NCBI RefSeq assembly: GCF_039962255.1 | Contig: NZ_JAMPKY010000002.1 | Location: 124,001 to 188,000 of the forward strand | Length of the DNA: 64,000 bases | Source: Leptolyngbya subtilissima AS-A7 | Lineage (GTDB): Bacteria > Cyanobacteriota > Cyanobacteriia > Phormidesmidales > Phormidesmidaceae | Direction of reading: 5' to 3' | In this document: piece by piece, positions 16,610-25,292 of the stretch | Numbering within the stretch: the first letter of the stretch is position 1 | Layout of the letters: each line of letters starts with the position of its first letter | Translations under genes and position numbers: made by a program | The notes under the pieces: model-generated | What the model was told of the DNA's origin: nothing | Databases searched by the model: none | The model's input: only the letters and a program-made list of their open reading frames with translations

Positions 16610-16713
16610 AGCAGCTGTTAATAATTTCTTTAGATTTATATTAGTGCACTAGCCTTCTGGCGCAAGAGGACTAATAAATTATTAATATTTCCTAAGAGTG
16701 CCATAGCCAGCAT

Positions 16714-17457
16714 CTATCTAAGGGGCGAAGTTCTTTTGGGCTCAACGGGGGTGGCCCAAACCGTTGGGCGGGCGACGGTGCAGATGCCTTCCACAGCGAT
16801 GCCGCTGCGTCGCAGAACCTGGGCCGCAGACTGAGCAGTAGCCCCAGTGGTAAAGATATCGTCGAGCAGCCATACCGTAGATCGTTGGAGAGTCTTGATG
16901 TGGGCTGGGGCGACGGCAAAGGCCTGAGCTAGATTTTGCTGACGGCTGAGGCGGTTGAGGCTGTGCTGAGCCTGCGTGGACTGCACGCGCAAGAGGCCAT
17001 GGCTGTATAGCGGCAGCCCAGTTAGCCGACAAAACCACTGGCCGATCAGGTCGGCTTGGTTAAAGCCCCGCTGCTGCAATCGGGTGGGGTGGAGGGGAAT
17101 GGGGACGATCGCCACCGGGCGAGACGATGCCCTAGAGCCAGGGTTGTGATCAAGCCAGGTTTGCCCCAGCTCGGTGCCCAAAAACTGAGCTAGGCCAGTG
17201 TGGCCACTGTATTTGAGGCTGCCGATGGCCTGGCGCAGGCTGTCTTCGTAACGTCCCCAGCTCAGTACCGCCAAATCTGGAATACTGCGATCGCAGGGCG
17301 TTGGCGCCTGGCACTGCTGCACCTGGCGACAGCAGCTGGGGCAGAGCACTGCGGGCGTCGCTCGCTGACACAGAGGGCAGGGCTCGGCCAAAAACAGGCT
17401 GAGCATCTGGCGTTTGCCCTGGCTGAGCCAGGTCTGAACGGAGGAGCGGCTGTGCAT
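16714..17457 (-). CDS. comF: ComF family protein (phosphoribosyltransferase fold)
   Basis: A 247-residue ComF homologue. An N-terminal zinc finger (CPLCQRATPAVLCPSCCRQVQQC, residues about 28-50) precedes a type I phosphoribosyltransferase domain with the PRPP loop WLLDDIFTTGATAQSAA near residue 205 and the usual VPIPLHPTRLQQRGFNQADL. In naturally transformable bacteria, including cyanobacteria, ComF is needed for DNA uptake or processing of the incoming strand; its enzymatic reaction is unknown. Monocistronic and divergent from the PEP-synthase-like gene. Confidence 0.9.
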   Translation of the reverse strand: MHSRSSVQTWLSQGKRQMLSLFLAEPCPLCQRATPAVLCPSCCRQVQQCQAPTPCDRSIPDLAVLSWGRYEDSLRQAIGSLKYSGHTGLAQFLGTELGQTWLDHNPGSRASSRPVAIVPIPLHPTRLQQRGFNQADLIGQWFCRLTGLPLYSHGLLRVQSTQAQHSLNRLSRQQNLAQAFAVAPAHIKTLQRSTVWLLDDIFTTGATAQSAAQVLRRSGIAVEGICTVARPTVWATPVEPKRTSPLR

Positions 17458-17792
17458 GCGATCTGCCCTAATAGCTAAATGGCCGAGATGGCGCTGGATC
17501 TATTGTCGGAGCCACAGCGGGCCGGGGCGAGGGTAGAAATAGGGATCTCCGTTGGGAAAGCATCATTCCCACTAGCAAGGTAGAGGGCGAAGACGATGGC
17601 CATCGCGTAAACTCATAGATATAAGATATTGACTTCAGATAAAGCGCTTCGTTGCGATCGCTCCTCGGTACCGCCAATCTAGAGTTGGGGCAGGCTAAGC
17701 AGCCGCAGGGGCCAACGGTTCTGGCGTTATAAAACCGAATACCTTGGCCACCTCCCTCAGACAACAGCTGAGGGCTAGCCCTGTATCCCAGC
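17458..17792. other. Divergent intergenic region between comF and the PEP-synthase-like gene
   Basis: About 335 bases with no supported gene; must carry both promoters. I see no clear operator, repeat or RNA structure in it. Confidence 0.4.
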
Positions 17793-20162
17793 ATGACGTG
17801 GCTTCGACAACTGCATACGCTGAACATCGCTGATCTGCGGGACGTCGGGCAGAAAGCCTATTACCTGGGCTTGCTCGAGCAGCAGGGGCTACCCGTGGCT
17901 CAGGGTTGCGTACTGACGGCAGCAGCCTGGCACTACGGTTTGGAGCAGATGGTCTGGCCCAACGGCGACGGCGATCGGCTGGCTCCAGTGTGCCAAAACG
18001 GGTTTAAGACTCTACAGCAGAGCAGCCAGCAATGGCAAAAAGCTCTGCGAGACATTCCTACAATCGCGGCGATCGCAGCCGAGGGGCTAGCTTGTCCAGA
18101 GCCCGATGGCTTTATCCCCGCCGCTTGGATGCTGCGCGCATCGCTCTGGGTAGATGGTCTAGGCTTAGAGCAGGCAGCGTCTAGATTGCTAAGCCCTGGC
18201 CTGTTGTCGGCCCAGATCGAAGCCGACCAGGCAGATTTGGTTGGGGTGCTGCCACAGTTTTGGAGCCAGGCGCTAACGGCTCGCTGTCTACCGGTCTGGG
18301 ATCTTCACTGCCAGCGACTGCGCGATCTGAGCCTGGCCACACTGGTTATGCCGGTGTATCCAGCCCTGGTGTCCGGCACGCTCATTCTGAGCCAAGAGCA
18401 AATTACCGTGACTGCGGTAGCGGGGCTAGGGATGGCTCTCACCCAGGGAGAAGCTATTCCAGCCTCCTGCTGGGTCAGCTCTAGCAAAATCGCTGAAGCC
18501 ATCTGGCTACCAGGGTTTCAAGAGCGCGTTTACCAGCTCATGCCCGCCTCTAAGTATCGCCCTCGCCCCTTGGCCAGTGCCCAACCCATTCAGGTGATCG
18601 AGCGCGATCGCCCCAAGCTGAGTGCCCCCCTCAGCCATGAGCAGCTCGCCCGGCTAGTGCAGGTTGCAGAACGGGCCCATACGGCCATGGGTGAGGCAGG
18701 GGTACGCCTAGAATGGCTGCTGCATCCCAGCGCTAACCCCGACCAGCCAACTCTGATCATTACCGAAGCCGGCCCTTGGCCCCATCCTGCAGTGACGGCT
18801 GCGGACCCAGTGCGATCCCCTCCAGCCACGGCGCGGGCTCAGCCCCCCCTACTGCCCTCAGCTAGCACAGTCGTACGCGGTATTGGGGCTGCAGCGGGAT
18901 GCATTCAAGGGGTCGCCGTGGTTGCCCAACAGCCCCAAGACTTGCCGAGACCGCTCCCCGCGGGCTGCATTGTGGTGCTGCCTGACCTGCAACCCGATGT
19001 CTTTTTTCAGCTGCCATCGGTAGCGGGCATTGTCACCGAGCGCGGCGGCGCCACCTGCCATGCGGCTATTTTGGCGAGAGAGGTCGGCATTCCGGCGGTG
19101 GTGGGTGCCCCCCACGCCACTCAGCTGCTAGAGAGCGGCATGGTGCTATGGCTAGACGGCGATCGCGGTGTGGTCTATGGCCTCACTGACGAGGCTGCCG
19201 CGTCATTTCGTCCCCCGGTGGCCCCGGCACCTGAATCGCTACCCACCGATCAACCGGGTCGCTACCACCGACTGCGCACCCATGTCATGGTCAACCTCAG
19301 CCAGCGCCAGGGCCTGGCCAACCTTTCTCTCAACCATGTCGCGGGTATTGGACTACTGCGATCGGAATGGCTACTGCTGGAGGTGCTGGAGGGGCGCCAC
19401 CCGTGGGACTGGGTCAACCAGGGTCAGGAAGCAGAGCTGCAAAGTCGACTGGTGCAGCAGTTAGAGCCGATTTTGCAGACCCTAGGCCCCAGACCCTTAC
19501 GCTACCGCAGCCTCGATCTGCGATCGCACGAATGGCAGGCCCTGCGGGGCAGCCCTCCAGTGGAACCCAATCCGATGCTGGGGTTACGCGGCACCCTGAG
19601 CTACGAGATTGACGATCGCCTATTTCAGGTTGAGCTGAGGGCATTAGCCACCCTGCAACAGGCTGGCTATGGCAACCTACAGCTGATTTTGCCCTTTGTT
19701 CGCAGCGTTGAAGAAGCCATTGCTTGCCGCCAGCGAGTCGAGCGCGCTGGCCTCACCGACACCACCGGCTTTGCGCTGTGGATCATGGCCGAGGTGCCCT
19801 CGGTGCTGTTTTTGCTGCCCGCCTACGCTCAGGCGGGTATCCAGGGCATTGCCATCGGTTCCAACGACCTCACCCAGCTACTGCTAGCCATCGATCGCGA
19901 CCAGCCCACCATAGCCTCCGCCTACGACGAGCGCCACCCGGTAGTGCGCCTAGCCATGGCCCACCTGGTACAGGAGGCCCGCCGCAACGGCCTGCTCTGC
20001 TCGATCTGCGGCCAGGCTCCGGTACGCCACCCCGAACTGATCGCCGACCTAGTCGGCTGGGGAATTAACTCCATTTCGGTAGAAGCAGCGGCTCTACCCT
20101 TTACGCTGGAGGCAATTTGGCAGGCGGAGAATGGTGGGGAGAGTGAGGGAGTGGGGGGGTGA
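17793..20162 (+). CDS. PEP-synthase-like protein with degenerate ATP-binding domain
   Basis: A 789-residue relative of phosphoenolpyruvate synthase. The N-terminus aligns with the start of the family (DVGQKAYYLGLLEQQGLPVAQGCVLTAAAW), but the nucleotide-binding VRSSATxED region is reduced to LRASLWVDGLG and the SFAGQ-like loop is not evident. The phospho-histidine domain is intact (GGATCHAAILAREVGIPAVVG, His about 422), as is the PEP/pyruvate barrel: GIGLLRSEWLLLE, AIGSNDLTQLLLAIDRD and the catalytic-Cys loop SICGQAP. It therefore probably still handles PEP and His phosphorylation, but ATP use is doubtful. The last residues (ENGGESEGVGG) are encoded by a G-rich heptad repeat. Confidence 0.85.
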   Translation: MTWLRQLHTLNIADLRDVGQKAYYLGLLEQQGLPVAQGCVLTAAAWHYGLEQMVWPNGDGDRLAPVCQNGFKTLQQSSQQWQKALRDIPTIAAIAAEGLACPEPDGFIPAAWMLRASLWVDGLGLEQAASRLLSPGLLSAQIEADQADLVGVLPQFWSQALTARCLPVWDLHCQRLRDLSLATLVMPVYPALVSGTLILSQEQITVTAVAGLGMALTQGEAIPASCWVSSSKIAEAIWLPGFQERVYQLMPASKYRPRPLASAQPIQVIERDRPKLSAPLSHEQLARLVQVAERAHTAMGEAGVRLEWLLHPSANPDQPTLIITEAGPWPHPAVTAADPVRSPPATARAQPPLLPSASTVVRGIGAAAGCIQGVAVVAQQPQDLPRPLPAGCIVVLPDLQPDVFFQLPSVAGIVTERGGATCHAAILAREVGIPAVVGAPHATQLLESGMVLWLDGDRGVVYGLTDEAAASFRPPVAPAPESLPTDQPGRYHRLRTHVMVNLSQRQGLANLSLNHVAGIGLLRSEWLLLEVLEGRHPWDWVNQGQEAELQSRLVQQLEPILQTLGPRPLRYRSLDLRSHEWQALRGSPPVEPNPMLGLRGTLSYEIDDRLFQVELRALATLQQAGYGNLQLILPFVRSVEEAIACRQRVERAGLTDTTGFALWIMAEVPSVLFLLPAYAQAGIQGIAIGSNDLTQLLLAIDRDQPTIASAYDERHPVVRLAMAHLVQEARRNGLLCSICGQAPVRHPELIADLVGWGINSISVEAAALPFTLEAIWQAENGGESEGVGG

Positions 20163-20166
20163 AGGA
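20128..20166 (+). repeat. G-rich heptad repeat covering a gene's stop codon
   Basis: GAATGGTGGGGAGAGTGAGG-type purine run spanning the last codons and stop of the PEP-synthase-like gene; single-armed member of the gene-boundary repeat family. Confidence 0.45.
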
Positions 20167-20306
20167 TGGTTCTTGCGAAGCCGTTGGTGTAGGTTTCTGA
20201 GAGAACAGTAGGGACAGAGCAACGTTGTCCAGGGTTGGGAGGGAATTGGCCCAACAACCGGCAGGGATGACCGATAATAACAACGTTGTGCAGACCATTA
20301 CCCCCT

Positions 20307-20771
20307 ATGTCTCTTCCTTCTAACCTCGCCACCCTAGACGGTGCCCCTTTGGCTCCCGAGGTGCTAGCTGACAAGGTAATTCTCTTTGTAAATGTGGCCA
20401 GCAAATGCGGCCTGACGCCCCAGTACAGCGGCCTGGTAGAACTGGATAAGGCCTACGGCGATCGCGGCCTTGTGATCGTAGGCGTGCCCTGCAACCAGTT
20501 TGGCAAGCAAGAACCCGGCAGTCCTGAGGAAATCAAAGATTTCACCAAAACCAAATACGACGTTGACTTTACCCTGCTCGAAAAGCAGGATGTCAACGGC
20601 CCCGATCGCAGCCCCCTCTACCAGTTTCTCGTTGGCGAAGGCCCCGACATCGGCTGGAACTTTGGCAAGTTTTTGGTCGGTCGCGACGGCCAGGTGATCG
20701 GGCGCTTTGAGCCTCAAACCCCTCCCAACGACCCCGAACTCAAAGCTGCGATCGAGCAGGCCTTAGGCTAA
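20307..20771 (+). CDS. Glutathione peroxidase (Cys type)
   Basis: Reduces hydroperoxides, usually lipid peroxides in cyanobacteria, with NADPH or thioredoxin as electron source. The 154-residue protein has the peroxidatic site NVASKCGLTPQY (Cys34 in place of selenocysteine), the second motif VPCNQFGKQEPGS with Gln, and WNFGKFLVGRDG with Trp. Start chosen at ATG 20307; a TTG seven codons earlier is open but adds no family sequence. Glutathione reductase is encoded 2.5 kb away, but not in the same operon. Confidence 0.93.
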   Translation: MSLPSNLATLDGAPLAPEVLADKVILFVNVASKCGLTPQYSGLVELDKAYGDRGLVIVGVPCNQFGKQEPGSPEEIKDFTKTKYDVDFTLLEKQDVNGPDRSPLYQFLVGEGPDIGWNFGKFLVGRDGQVIGRFEPQTPPNDPELKAAIEQALG

Positions 20772-20821
20772 GGTGCGATCGCGTTCAAAGGAGCATTCCT
20801 GGCCCGAGGCAACTTAGAGCC

Positions 20822-20863
20822 GGTTTACAGGTTAGACCGTTTGAACGGTTCAACCTGTAAACC
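20822..20863. repeat. Long inverted repeat between convergent gpx and csaB
   Basis: Twenty-base arms GGTTTACAGGTTAGACCGTT (20822-20841) and complement (20844-20863), two mismatches, two-base centre. No T-run on either side, so a strong cruciform or rho-assisted stop signal rather than a classical terminator. Confidence 0.6.
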
Positions 20864-20917
20864 CAAATAGCAAAGTCAGGGCTTTGCGATCGGCCTAAAC
20901 CTTCCTTGAGGCAAAGA

Positions 20918-21976
20918 TCACGGCGACAGCACGTCCCGCAGCAGGTCTTGGTGCATCAGGGCGCGATCCACTCGCGAACTGATTTGTTCAGGCGACAGCG
21001 GGTCGCCGTTGGCATATACCTCTAGCCAAGCTTTGGTCATTTGCTCAGGGGTATCTGGCCAGCGGTGGCTCACTGCCTGAGGGTTGAGGTCAAACCCCGG
21101 CAGATCGAGGTCGGTCATCAGGTGGCTGACCTTGGGGTCGTAGCTGAGCCCAAAGCAGCGACAGCCCTCAGCCGCCGCCATAATCAGGGCGTGCAGCCGC
21201 ATGCCCAGCGTCATCTCGACGCCACGAAACAGCCCCTTGAGCTGGTGTGGGTTATCTAAAGCATAGATGCGGCTAGGGCCAGGTAGCCGCGGCTGAATGT
21301 ATTCGGCAATGGGCATGTCTTTGCTCGGCTGAAAGGGCACTAGCAGCAGGCAGGTCTGGGTCGCCTTCTGAAACGAGGCTAGAGCTTGGGTGAACTGGTC
21401 TAGGCGACTTTCGGTCAGCCAGGGGTGGGGACGCAGGGCAACGGCCACCCGAGGGGCAGGCAAATCCCATAGTCCGTTTACTGGCGCGGCATCCAAAGCC
21501 CACACTGGGTCTGGGGCCTGCATACCCGGCACCTGCCAGCGAGCCAGCCACGCTGCCGACCCGTTGTCTCTCACGCTGACGGCATTGCAATGCCCCAGGG
21601 CGTAGCGACCCAGCCCCTGACTGAGAGGGTGGTTGAGAGGGCCAATACCTTGCCCCCAGGCAATAGTTTTGAGCCCTAACCACTGAGCTAGCACCATCAG
21701 CCCGCCATAGTAAATGGGGTTTTGCAGACTGGTGGCATCTTGCAGCAGACTGCCACCGCCCCAAATCAGCACCTCAGCCCCCCGCAGAGCGCGAATGACT
21801 GGCCCCAGAGCCTTGCGGGGCACAGTTTCTACACCATAGCGCTGGGCGGTTTCGACGGGGTTGCCCGACAGCACCACGGGCGTTACCCCCGCAGGCAGCA
21901 TTTGCAGCAGGGTAGCGAGTAGAGCTTCATCGCCGCCGTTGCCCATACCATAGTAGCCACACAAAACCGCTCGCAT
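20918..21976 (-). CDS. csaB: Polysaccharide pyruvyl transferase CsaB
   Basis: Transfers pyruvate from PEP to cell-wall-associated polysaccharide, a ketal modification that anchors S-layer (SLH) proteins. The 352-residue protein starts MRAVLCGYYGMGNGGDEA, as usual for cyanobacterial CsaB, followed by LIWGGGSLLQDATSLQNPIYY, GQGIGPL and MRLHALIMAAAEG. The open frame extends 45 codons upstream to 22111 but would overlap the divergent ycf49-like gene and has no family similarity, so I start at 21976. Confidence 0.9.
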   Translation of the reverse strand: MRAVLCGYYGMGNGGDEALLATLLQMLPAGVTPVVLSGNPVETAQRYGVETVPRKALGPVIRALRGAEVLIWGGGSLLQDATSLQNPIYYGGLMVLAQWLGLKTIAWGQGIGPLNHPLSQGLGRYALGHCNAVSVRDNGSAAWLARWQVPGMQAPDPVWALDAAPVNGLWDLPAPRVAVALRPHPWLTESRLDQFTQALASFQKATQTCLLLVPFQPSKDMPIAEYIQPRLPGPSRIYALDNPHQLKGLFRGVEMTLGMRLHALIMAAAEGCRCFGLSYDPKVSHLMTDLDLPGFDLNPQAVSHRWPDTPEQMTKAWLEVYANGDPLSPEQISSRVDRALMHQDLLRDVLSP

Positions 21977-22068
21977 GCTCACCTGCCCCTGGTTAACCCG
22001 TGGGTTAAACGCTATACGCCATACACTGACCTCTCTACAATAGAGGCTGTTGTTACGCCCTGAACTCC

Positions 22069-22383
22069 ATGCACGCGCTCTCGCTACCCACCTGGATGAT
22101 TCATATTTCAAGTGTGCTGGAGTGGATGGCGGCGATGTGGTTTATTTGGCAATTTGCCACCGTGACCCAGCGGCCCGTGTGGCGCTGGCTGGCGATCGGC
22201 ATGTTTCCTGCTTTGGTGAGCGCCATGGCCGCCTGCACCTGGCACCTATTCGACAATGCCTCTGGTCTAGCCTGGCTAGTCACCCTACAGGCCGCGATGA
22301 CCGTGATCGGCAACTGCACCCTATGTCTCGCCGCCTGGTGGATCTGGCGACAGAGCAGCATTTCAGCCGCCAGCCCAAAGTGA
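22069..22383 (+). CDS. Ycf49-like DUF2499 membrane protein
   Basis: A 104-residue protein with three hydrophobic segments, beginning MHALSLPTWMIHISSVLEW, the signature of the DUF2499/Ycf49 family found in cyanobacteria and some red-algal plastids. Conserved pieces include WRWLAIGMFPALVSAMAACTWHLFDN. Membrane location is clear; function is unknown, probably thylakoid by phylogenetic distribution. In many cyanobacteria it neighbours the DUF3593 gene, as here. Confidence 0.88.
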   Translation: MHALSLPTWMIHISSVLEWMAAMWFIWQFATVTQRPVWRWLAIGMFPALVSAMAACTWHLFDNASGLAWLVTLQAAMTVIGNCTLCLAAWWIWRQSSISAASPK

Positions 22384-22600
22384 GCCCAAAATTAATACTT
22401 GAGAACGCTAAATGTGGCAGGCTCCAGCGGTCTAGGGTTCAGGGTTTAAGGTATACGGTTCAAGGACTGCTGTGAACCTTAGACCCTCGCCAACCCATCA
22501 CCATCGGCTTGGCAGACTACTAGTGAACTTTGGGATTACGAATTTCGAATAAAAGATTGTCTACCTAAACTCTCCTACCTATCTACTCCCCACTCCCCTC
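22384..22600. repeat. Short intergenic repeat-like sequence with C-rich end
   Basis: The spacer contains GGGTTCAGGGTTTAAGG-type runs and a partly complementary GAACCTTAGACCC, then a C-rich CTACCTATCTACTCCCC run that ends exactly at the ATG of the DUF3593 gene. Belongs to the gene-boundary repeat family. Confidence 0.45.
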
Positions 22601-22909
22601 ATGCTCGACAAAAACACTCTCTTCGCCATGTCCCTCTTCCCCTACCTAGGGTTTCTCTGGTTTATGAGCCGTACCCAGGAGACACCGCGGTTGGCGCTGA
22701 CTGGCTTCTACGCGCTGCTAGTGTTTGTGGCAGTAACCATTCCAGCAGGCATTTATGCCAAGGTGGGACTCGGGCAGGAGCTGGCCAACGTGGACTGGCT
22801 CCACGGCAGTGCAGAGGCGTTTTTGACGCTGTCAAATATTCTTGTGGTGCTGGGGTTTCGCCAGGCGGTTGTGCAGCATCGAGCTGGGGCGCAGGTGGAG
22901 GGCGATTAG
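22601..22909 (+). CDS. DUF3593 membrane protein
   Basis: A 102-residue protein of the cyanobacteria/plant DUF3593 family, starting MLDKNTLFAMSLFPYLGFLWF. Three membrane segments; conserved IPAGIYAKV and DWLHGSAEAFLTLSNI. Function unknown. The pairing with the Ycf49-like gene recurs in other cyanobacteria, suggesting a shared membrane role. Both boundaries of the gene are flanked by heptad repeats, which separate it from its partner. Confidence 0.87.
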   Translation: MLDKNTLFAMSLFPYLGFLWFMSRTQETPRLALTGFYALLVFVAVTIPAGIYAKVGLGQELANVDWLHGSAEAFLTLSNILVVLGFRQAVVQHRAGAQVEGD

Positions 22910-23021
22910 GTGCGAAGGGATGCGGATAGGGTAGTAGGGAAGGGTAAGGAGATCAGCATCAAGATTGTGCTTCATTCTTCTATCGCCTCATCCCCCTATT
23001 CCCTCATCTTCCCCATCTGTC
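22910..23021. repeat. Gene-boundary heptad repeat pair
   Basis: Purine arm (GGGATGCGGATAGGGTAG...) right after the DUF3593 stop and pyrimidine arm (CATCCCCCTATTCCCTCATC...) ending at the glutathione reductase stop. The arms are about 40 bases apart and partly complementary. Confidence 0.6.
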
Positions 23022-24377
23022 CTATCCCAGGCCGATCAGCTCCTCGGCGGTGCTGGGGTGAATTGGCAGGGTGGTATCAAAATCGGCTTTGGTGGCACCC
23101 ATGGTCACGGCGATCGCAACCCCCTGCATGAGCTCTGCGGCGTGGTTGCACACCATATGCGCCCCTAGCACTCGGTCGGTAGATTTTTGCACCACTAGCT
23201 TAATCAGGCCCTGGGGCTCTCGGTCAGAGGGCCGGTAGTACAGAGGCTGAAAGCGGGAGCAATAGGTTTGAATTTCGTCTTTGCCAAACTTTTTGGCGGC
23301 TTCTGCTTCGGTAAAGCCAACGGTGCCCATCTCAGGTGTGGTGAACACAGCGGTAGGAATGGTGCCGTAGTCGAGGGTGACGGCTTGGTGGCCAAATTCG
23401 GCGTCAGCGAATAGGCGGCCCTCCCGGATCGCTACGGGGGTGAGGCTGACGCGATCGATAACATCGCCGATAGCAAAGATGTGGGGGACGGTAGTGCGGT
23501 AGTGGGCGTCGACGGCGATCGCCCCGTGGTTAAGGGTGACACCGGTATTCTCTAGCCCTAGGCCCTTCACGTTGGGGTTGCGCCCGGTGGCCGCCAAACT
23601 CACCGCATCGCTGAGTACGGTCTTTTGCCCCTGCTCGGTAGTCACGGTCAGGGTTAAGCCTGACTCGCCGGGGGCGATCGCAATCTGTTCGCTGTGGGTC
23701 ACCATCGTGATGCCCTGTCGCTGCATCGCCCCGTGAATTTCGTTGCGTAGATCGTCATCAAAACCGCTCAGGACTTTGTCACCTTGAATAATTTGGGTAA
23801 CTTCGGTGCCCAACCCAGTGAGAATGCTCGCAAATTCGCAGCCGATATATCCACCGCCAATAATGACCATGCGCTTTGGCTGCTGGGGCAGATGAAAGAT
23901 ATCGTCGGAGGTGATAGCGTGCTCAATACCAGAAATGTTGTCGGGCCGGGTAGGTTGACCGCCGGCAGCAATCAAAATTCTGGCGGCGGTGACGGTGGTT
24001 TCACCCATAGCTAGGGTGTGCTCATCGACGAACTGAGCCTGGTGGCGAAAAATTTCTACACCTGATTTGTCGAGCAGGTCTTGATAGACACCCCTGAGGC
24101 GCTGCACTTCCTGATCGACGGCGGCGATTAGGGTGGGCCAGTCAAACTGTCGCTCGCCGACAGTCCAGCCGTAGCTGGTGGCCACTTCAGCCTGTTCTGC
24201 AAACTGAGCCGCATACACCATCAGCTTTTTGGGCAAACAACCGCGATTGACGCAGGTGCCACCCAGCTGCCTTGCCTCCACTAGACCCACATGGGCACCG
24301 TGGCTGGCAGCCCGCCGTGCCGCCGCTATACCGCCAGAGCCCCCACCAATTACCAGTAAATCAAAGTCGTAGGTCAC
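23022..24377 (-). CDS. gor: Glutathione-disulfide reductase
   Basis: NADPH-dependent reduction of oxidised glutathione. FAD site VIGGGSGGIAAARRAA at the N-terminus, redox disulfide GGTCVNRGCLPKK, NADPH site VIIGGGYIGCEFASIL, second FAD motif IFAIGDV and the terminal His-Glu pair in LPIHPSTAEELI. I start at GTG 24377 (451 residues, TYDFDLLVIGGG) because aggaa precedes it by about 8 bases; an ATG 14 codons upstream is possible. Together with the peroxidase at 20.3 kb it would form a peroxide defence route. Confidence 0.93.
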   Translation of the reverse strand: MTYDFDLLVIGGGSGGIAAARRAASHGAHVGLVEARQLGGTCVNRGCLPKKLMVYAAQFAEQAEVATSYGWTVGERQFDWPTLIAAVDQEVQRLRGVYQDLLDKSGVEIFRHQAQFVDEHTLAMGETTVTAARILIAAGGQPTRPDNISGIEHAITSDDIFHLPQQPKRMVIIGGGYIGCEFASILTGLGTEVTQIIQGDKVLSGFDDDLRNEIHGAMQRQGITMVTHSEQIAIAPGESGLTLTVTTEQGQKTVLSDAVSLAATGRNPNVKGLGLENTGVTLNHGAIAVDAHYRTTVPHIFAIGDVIDRVSLTPVAIREGRLFADAEFGHQAVTLDYGTIPTAVFTTPEMGTVGFTEAEAAKKFGKDEIQTYCSRFQPLYYRPSDREPQGLIKLVVQKSTDRVLGAHMVCNHAAELMQGVAIAVTMGATKADFDTTLPIHPSTAEELIGLG

Positions 24378-24529
24378 AGCATTTCCTAGGGTAGTATCGC
24401 TCTCTAGGATTGACCGCAATCTATCTTAAAAACATCCTCAGTTAGGCACAGTTTACGGCGATCGCCTTCAGGAGCGCGATTGCCAGGTAAACCGCTCACC
24501 CTGAGCTATGAGCCATGAGACCAAACGCT

Positions 24530-25165
24530 TTATTGAACAGCCTCAGCAGCGGTAAAGGCCATTTGCCAGAAGTCGGCTTCGAGATCAGCCACCTGCAAAA
24601 AGGCGGCTTCAGTCTGGGCCTCAACCTCTGGGCTAGCGGTGGCCAGGGCGGCATCGGCCTGGGTTGCCAGCAGGTGCACGTAGTCGGTAAAGCCGGGATT
24701 GCCCCAGCGATCGGCGAACTCGGTGTAGGGCTCGGGCATGGGGCCGGGTAGCTGCCAGCCCTGATTGTAGGCATACTCAATGGCCCATAGAGCAGTAGCC
24801 TGCACCGCATAGGGCTGCTGGGCCAGGCCAGCCATAAACTCACAGTAGCGCTGGCAGGTGGGCTGGGGTGAGGTAGACAGGTCGAGCGATCGCTCGGCGG
24901 CCTTAGCCTCAAACCACAGCAGCTCGTCTTTCAGAGCACCCAGCCCTGCCAGCAGCCCATCAATGTGGTCATCGGGGGCTGCCCCCAGCACCCGCCCCAC
25001 CATGCGGGTAAAGTCTTTGACAAACAAAAAATCCTGCACCAGCCAGGTGTTGAACTGAGCGGGATGCAGAGTGCCGCTTTGACAGCCGGTTAGAAACGAG
25101 TGGGTAGTGGCGCTGTGCCAGGCGGTGGGGTGGGCTTGCAGGAGAGATTGACAGGTCAGAGGCAT
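24530..25165 (-). CDS. TenA family protein, E-type (no active-site Cys)
   Basis: A 211-residue TenA/thiaminase II fold protein. Family pieces: FNTWLVQDFLFVKDFTRMVGRVL and the C-terminal AAFLQVADLEADFWQMAF. Where classical TenA has the nucleophilic Cys (PCxxLY), this one has ATALWAIEYAYNQGW, i.e. the TenA_E type with Glu. Known of TenA_E: salvage of amino-HMP or its formyl derivative for thiamin in plants and bacteria. A second, Cys-type TenA lies at 32041. Probable cytoplasmic thiamin-pyrimidine salvage enzyme; no thi genes adjacent. Confidence 0.85.
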   Translation of the reverse strand: MPLTCQSLLQAHPTAWHSATTHSFLTGCQSGTLHPAQFNTWLVQDFLFVKDFTRMVGRVLGAAPDDHIDGLLAGLGALKDELLWFEAKAAERSLDLSTSPQPTCQRYCEFMAGLAQQPYAVQATALWAIEYAYNQGWQLPGPMPEPYTEFADRWGNPGFTDYVHLLATQADAALATASPEVEAQTEAAFLQVADLEADFWQMAFTAAEAVQ

Positions 25166-25179
25166 GGAAATTTTCTTAG

Positions 25180-25292
25180 GGATGAGGGGTATTGGGGATT
25201 AGGTATAGGGTTCGGGTTTCAACTTGGCCTGACACCTTGTACCGCACACCCTACACCCTACACCTGCCCCCTGACACCCCACATCCCATCGC
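25180..25292. repeat. Gene-boundary repeat pair between lptC and tenA_E
   Basis: GATGAGGGGTATTGGGG and GGTATAGGGTTCGGG units followed by ACACCCTACACCCTACACC and ACACCCCACATCCC units. The latter ends at the lptC stop codon. Confidence 0.6.

Noticed and set aside
21977-22111. N-terminal extension of csaB
   Set aside because: Would overlap the divergent ycf49-like gene and its leader; family starts at MRAVLCGYYG.
23850-24370. Minus-strand stretches resembling tRNA T-loops (GGTTCGA) in the window
   Set aside because: Isolated matches only; no acceptor and anticodon stems around any of them, here or at 27000.
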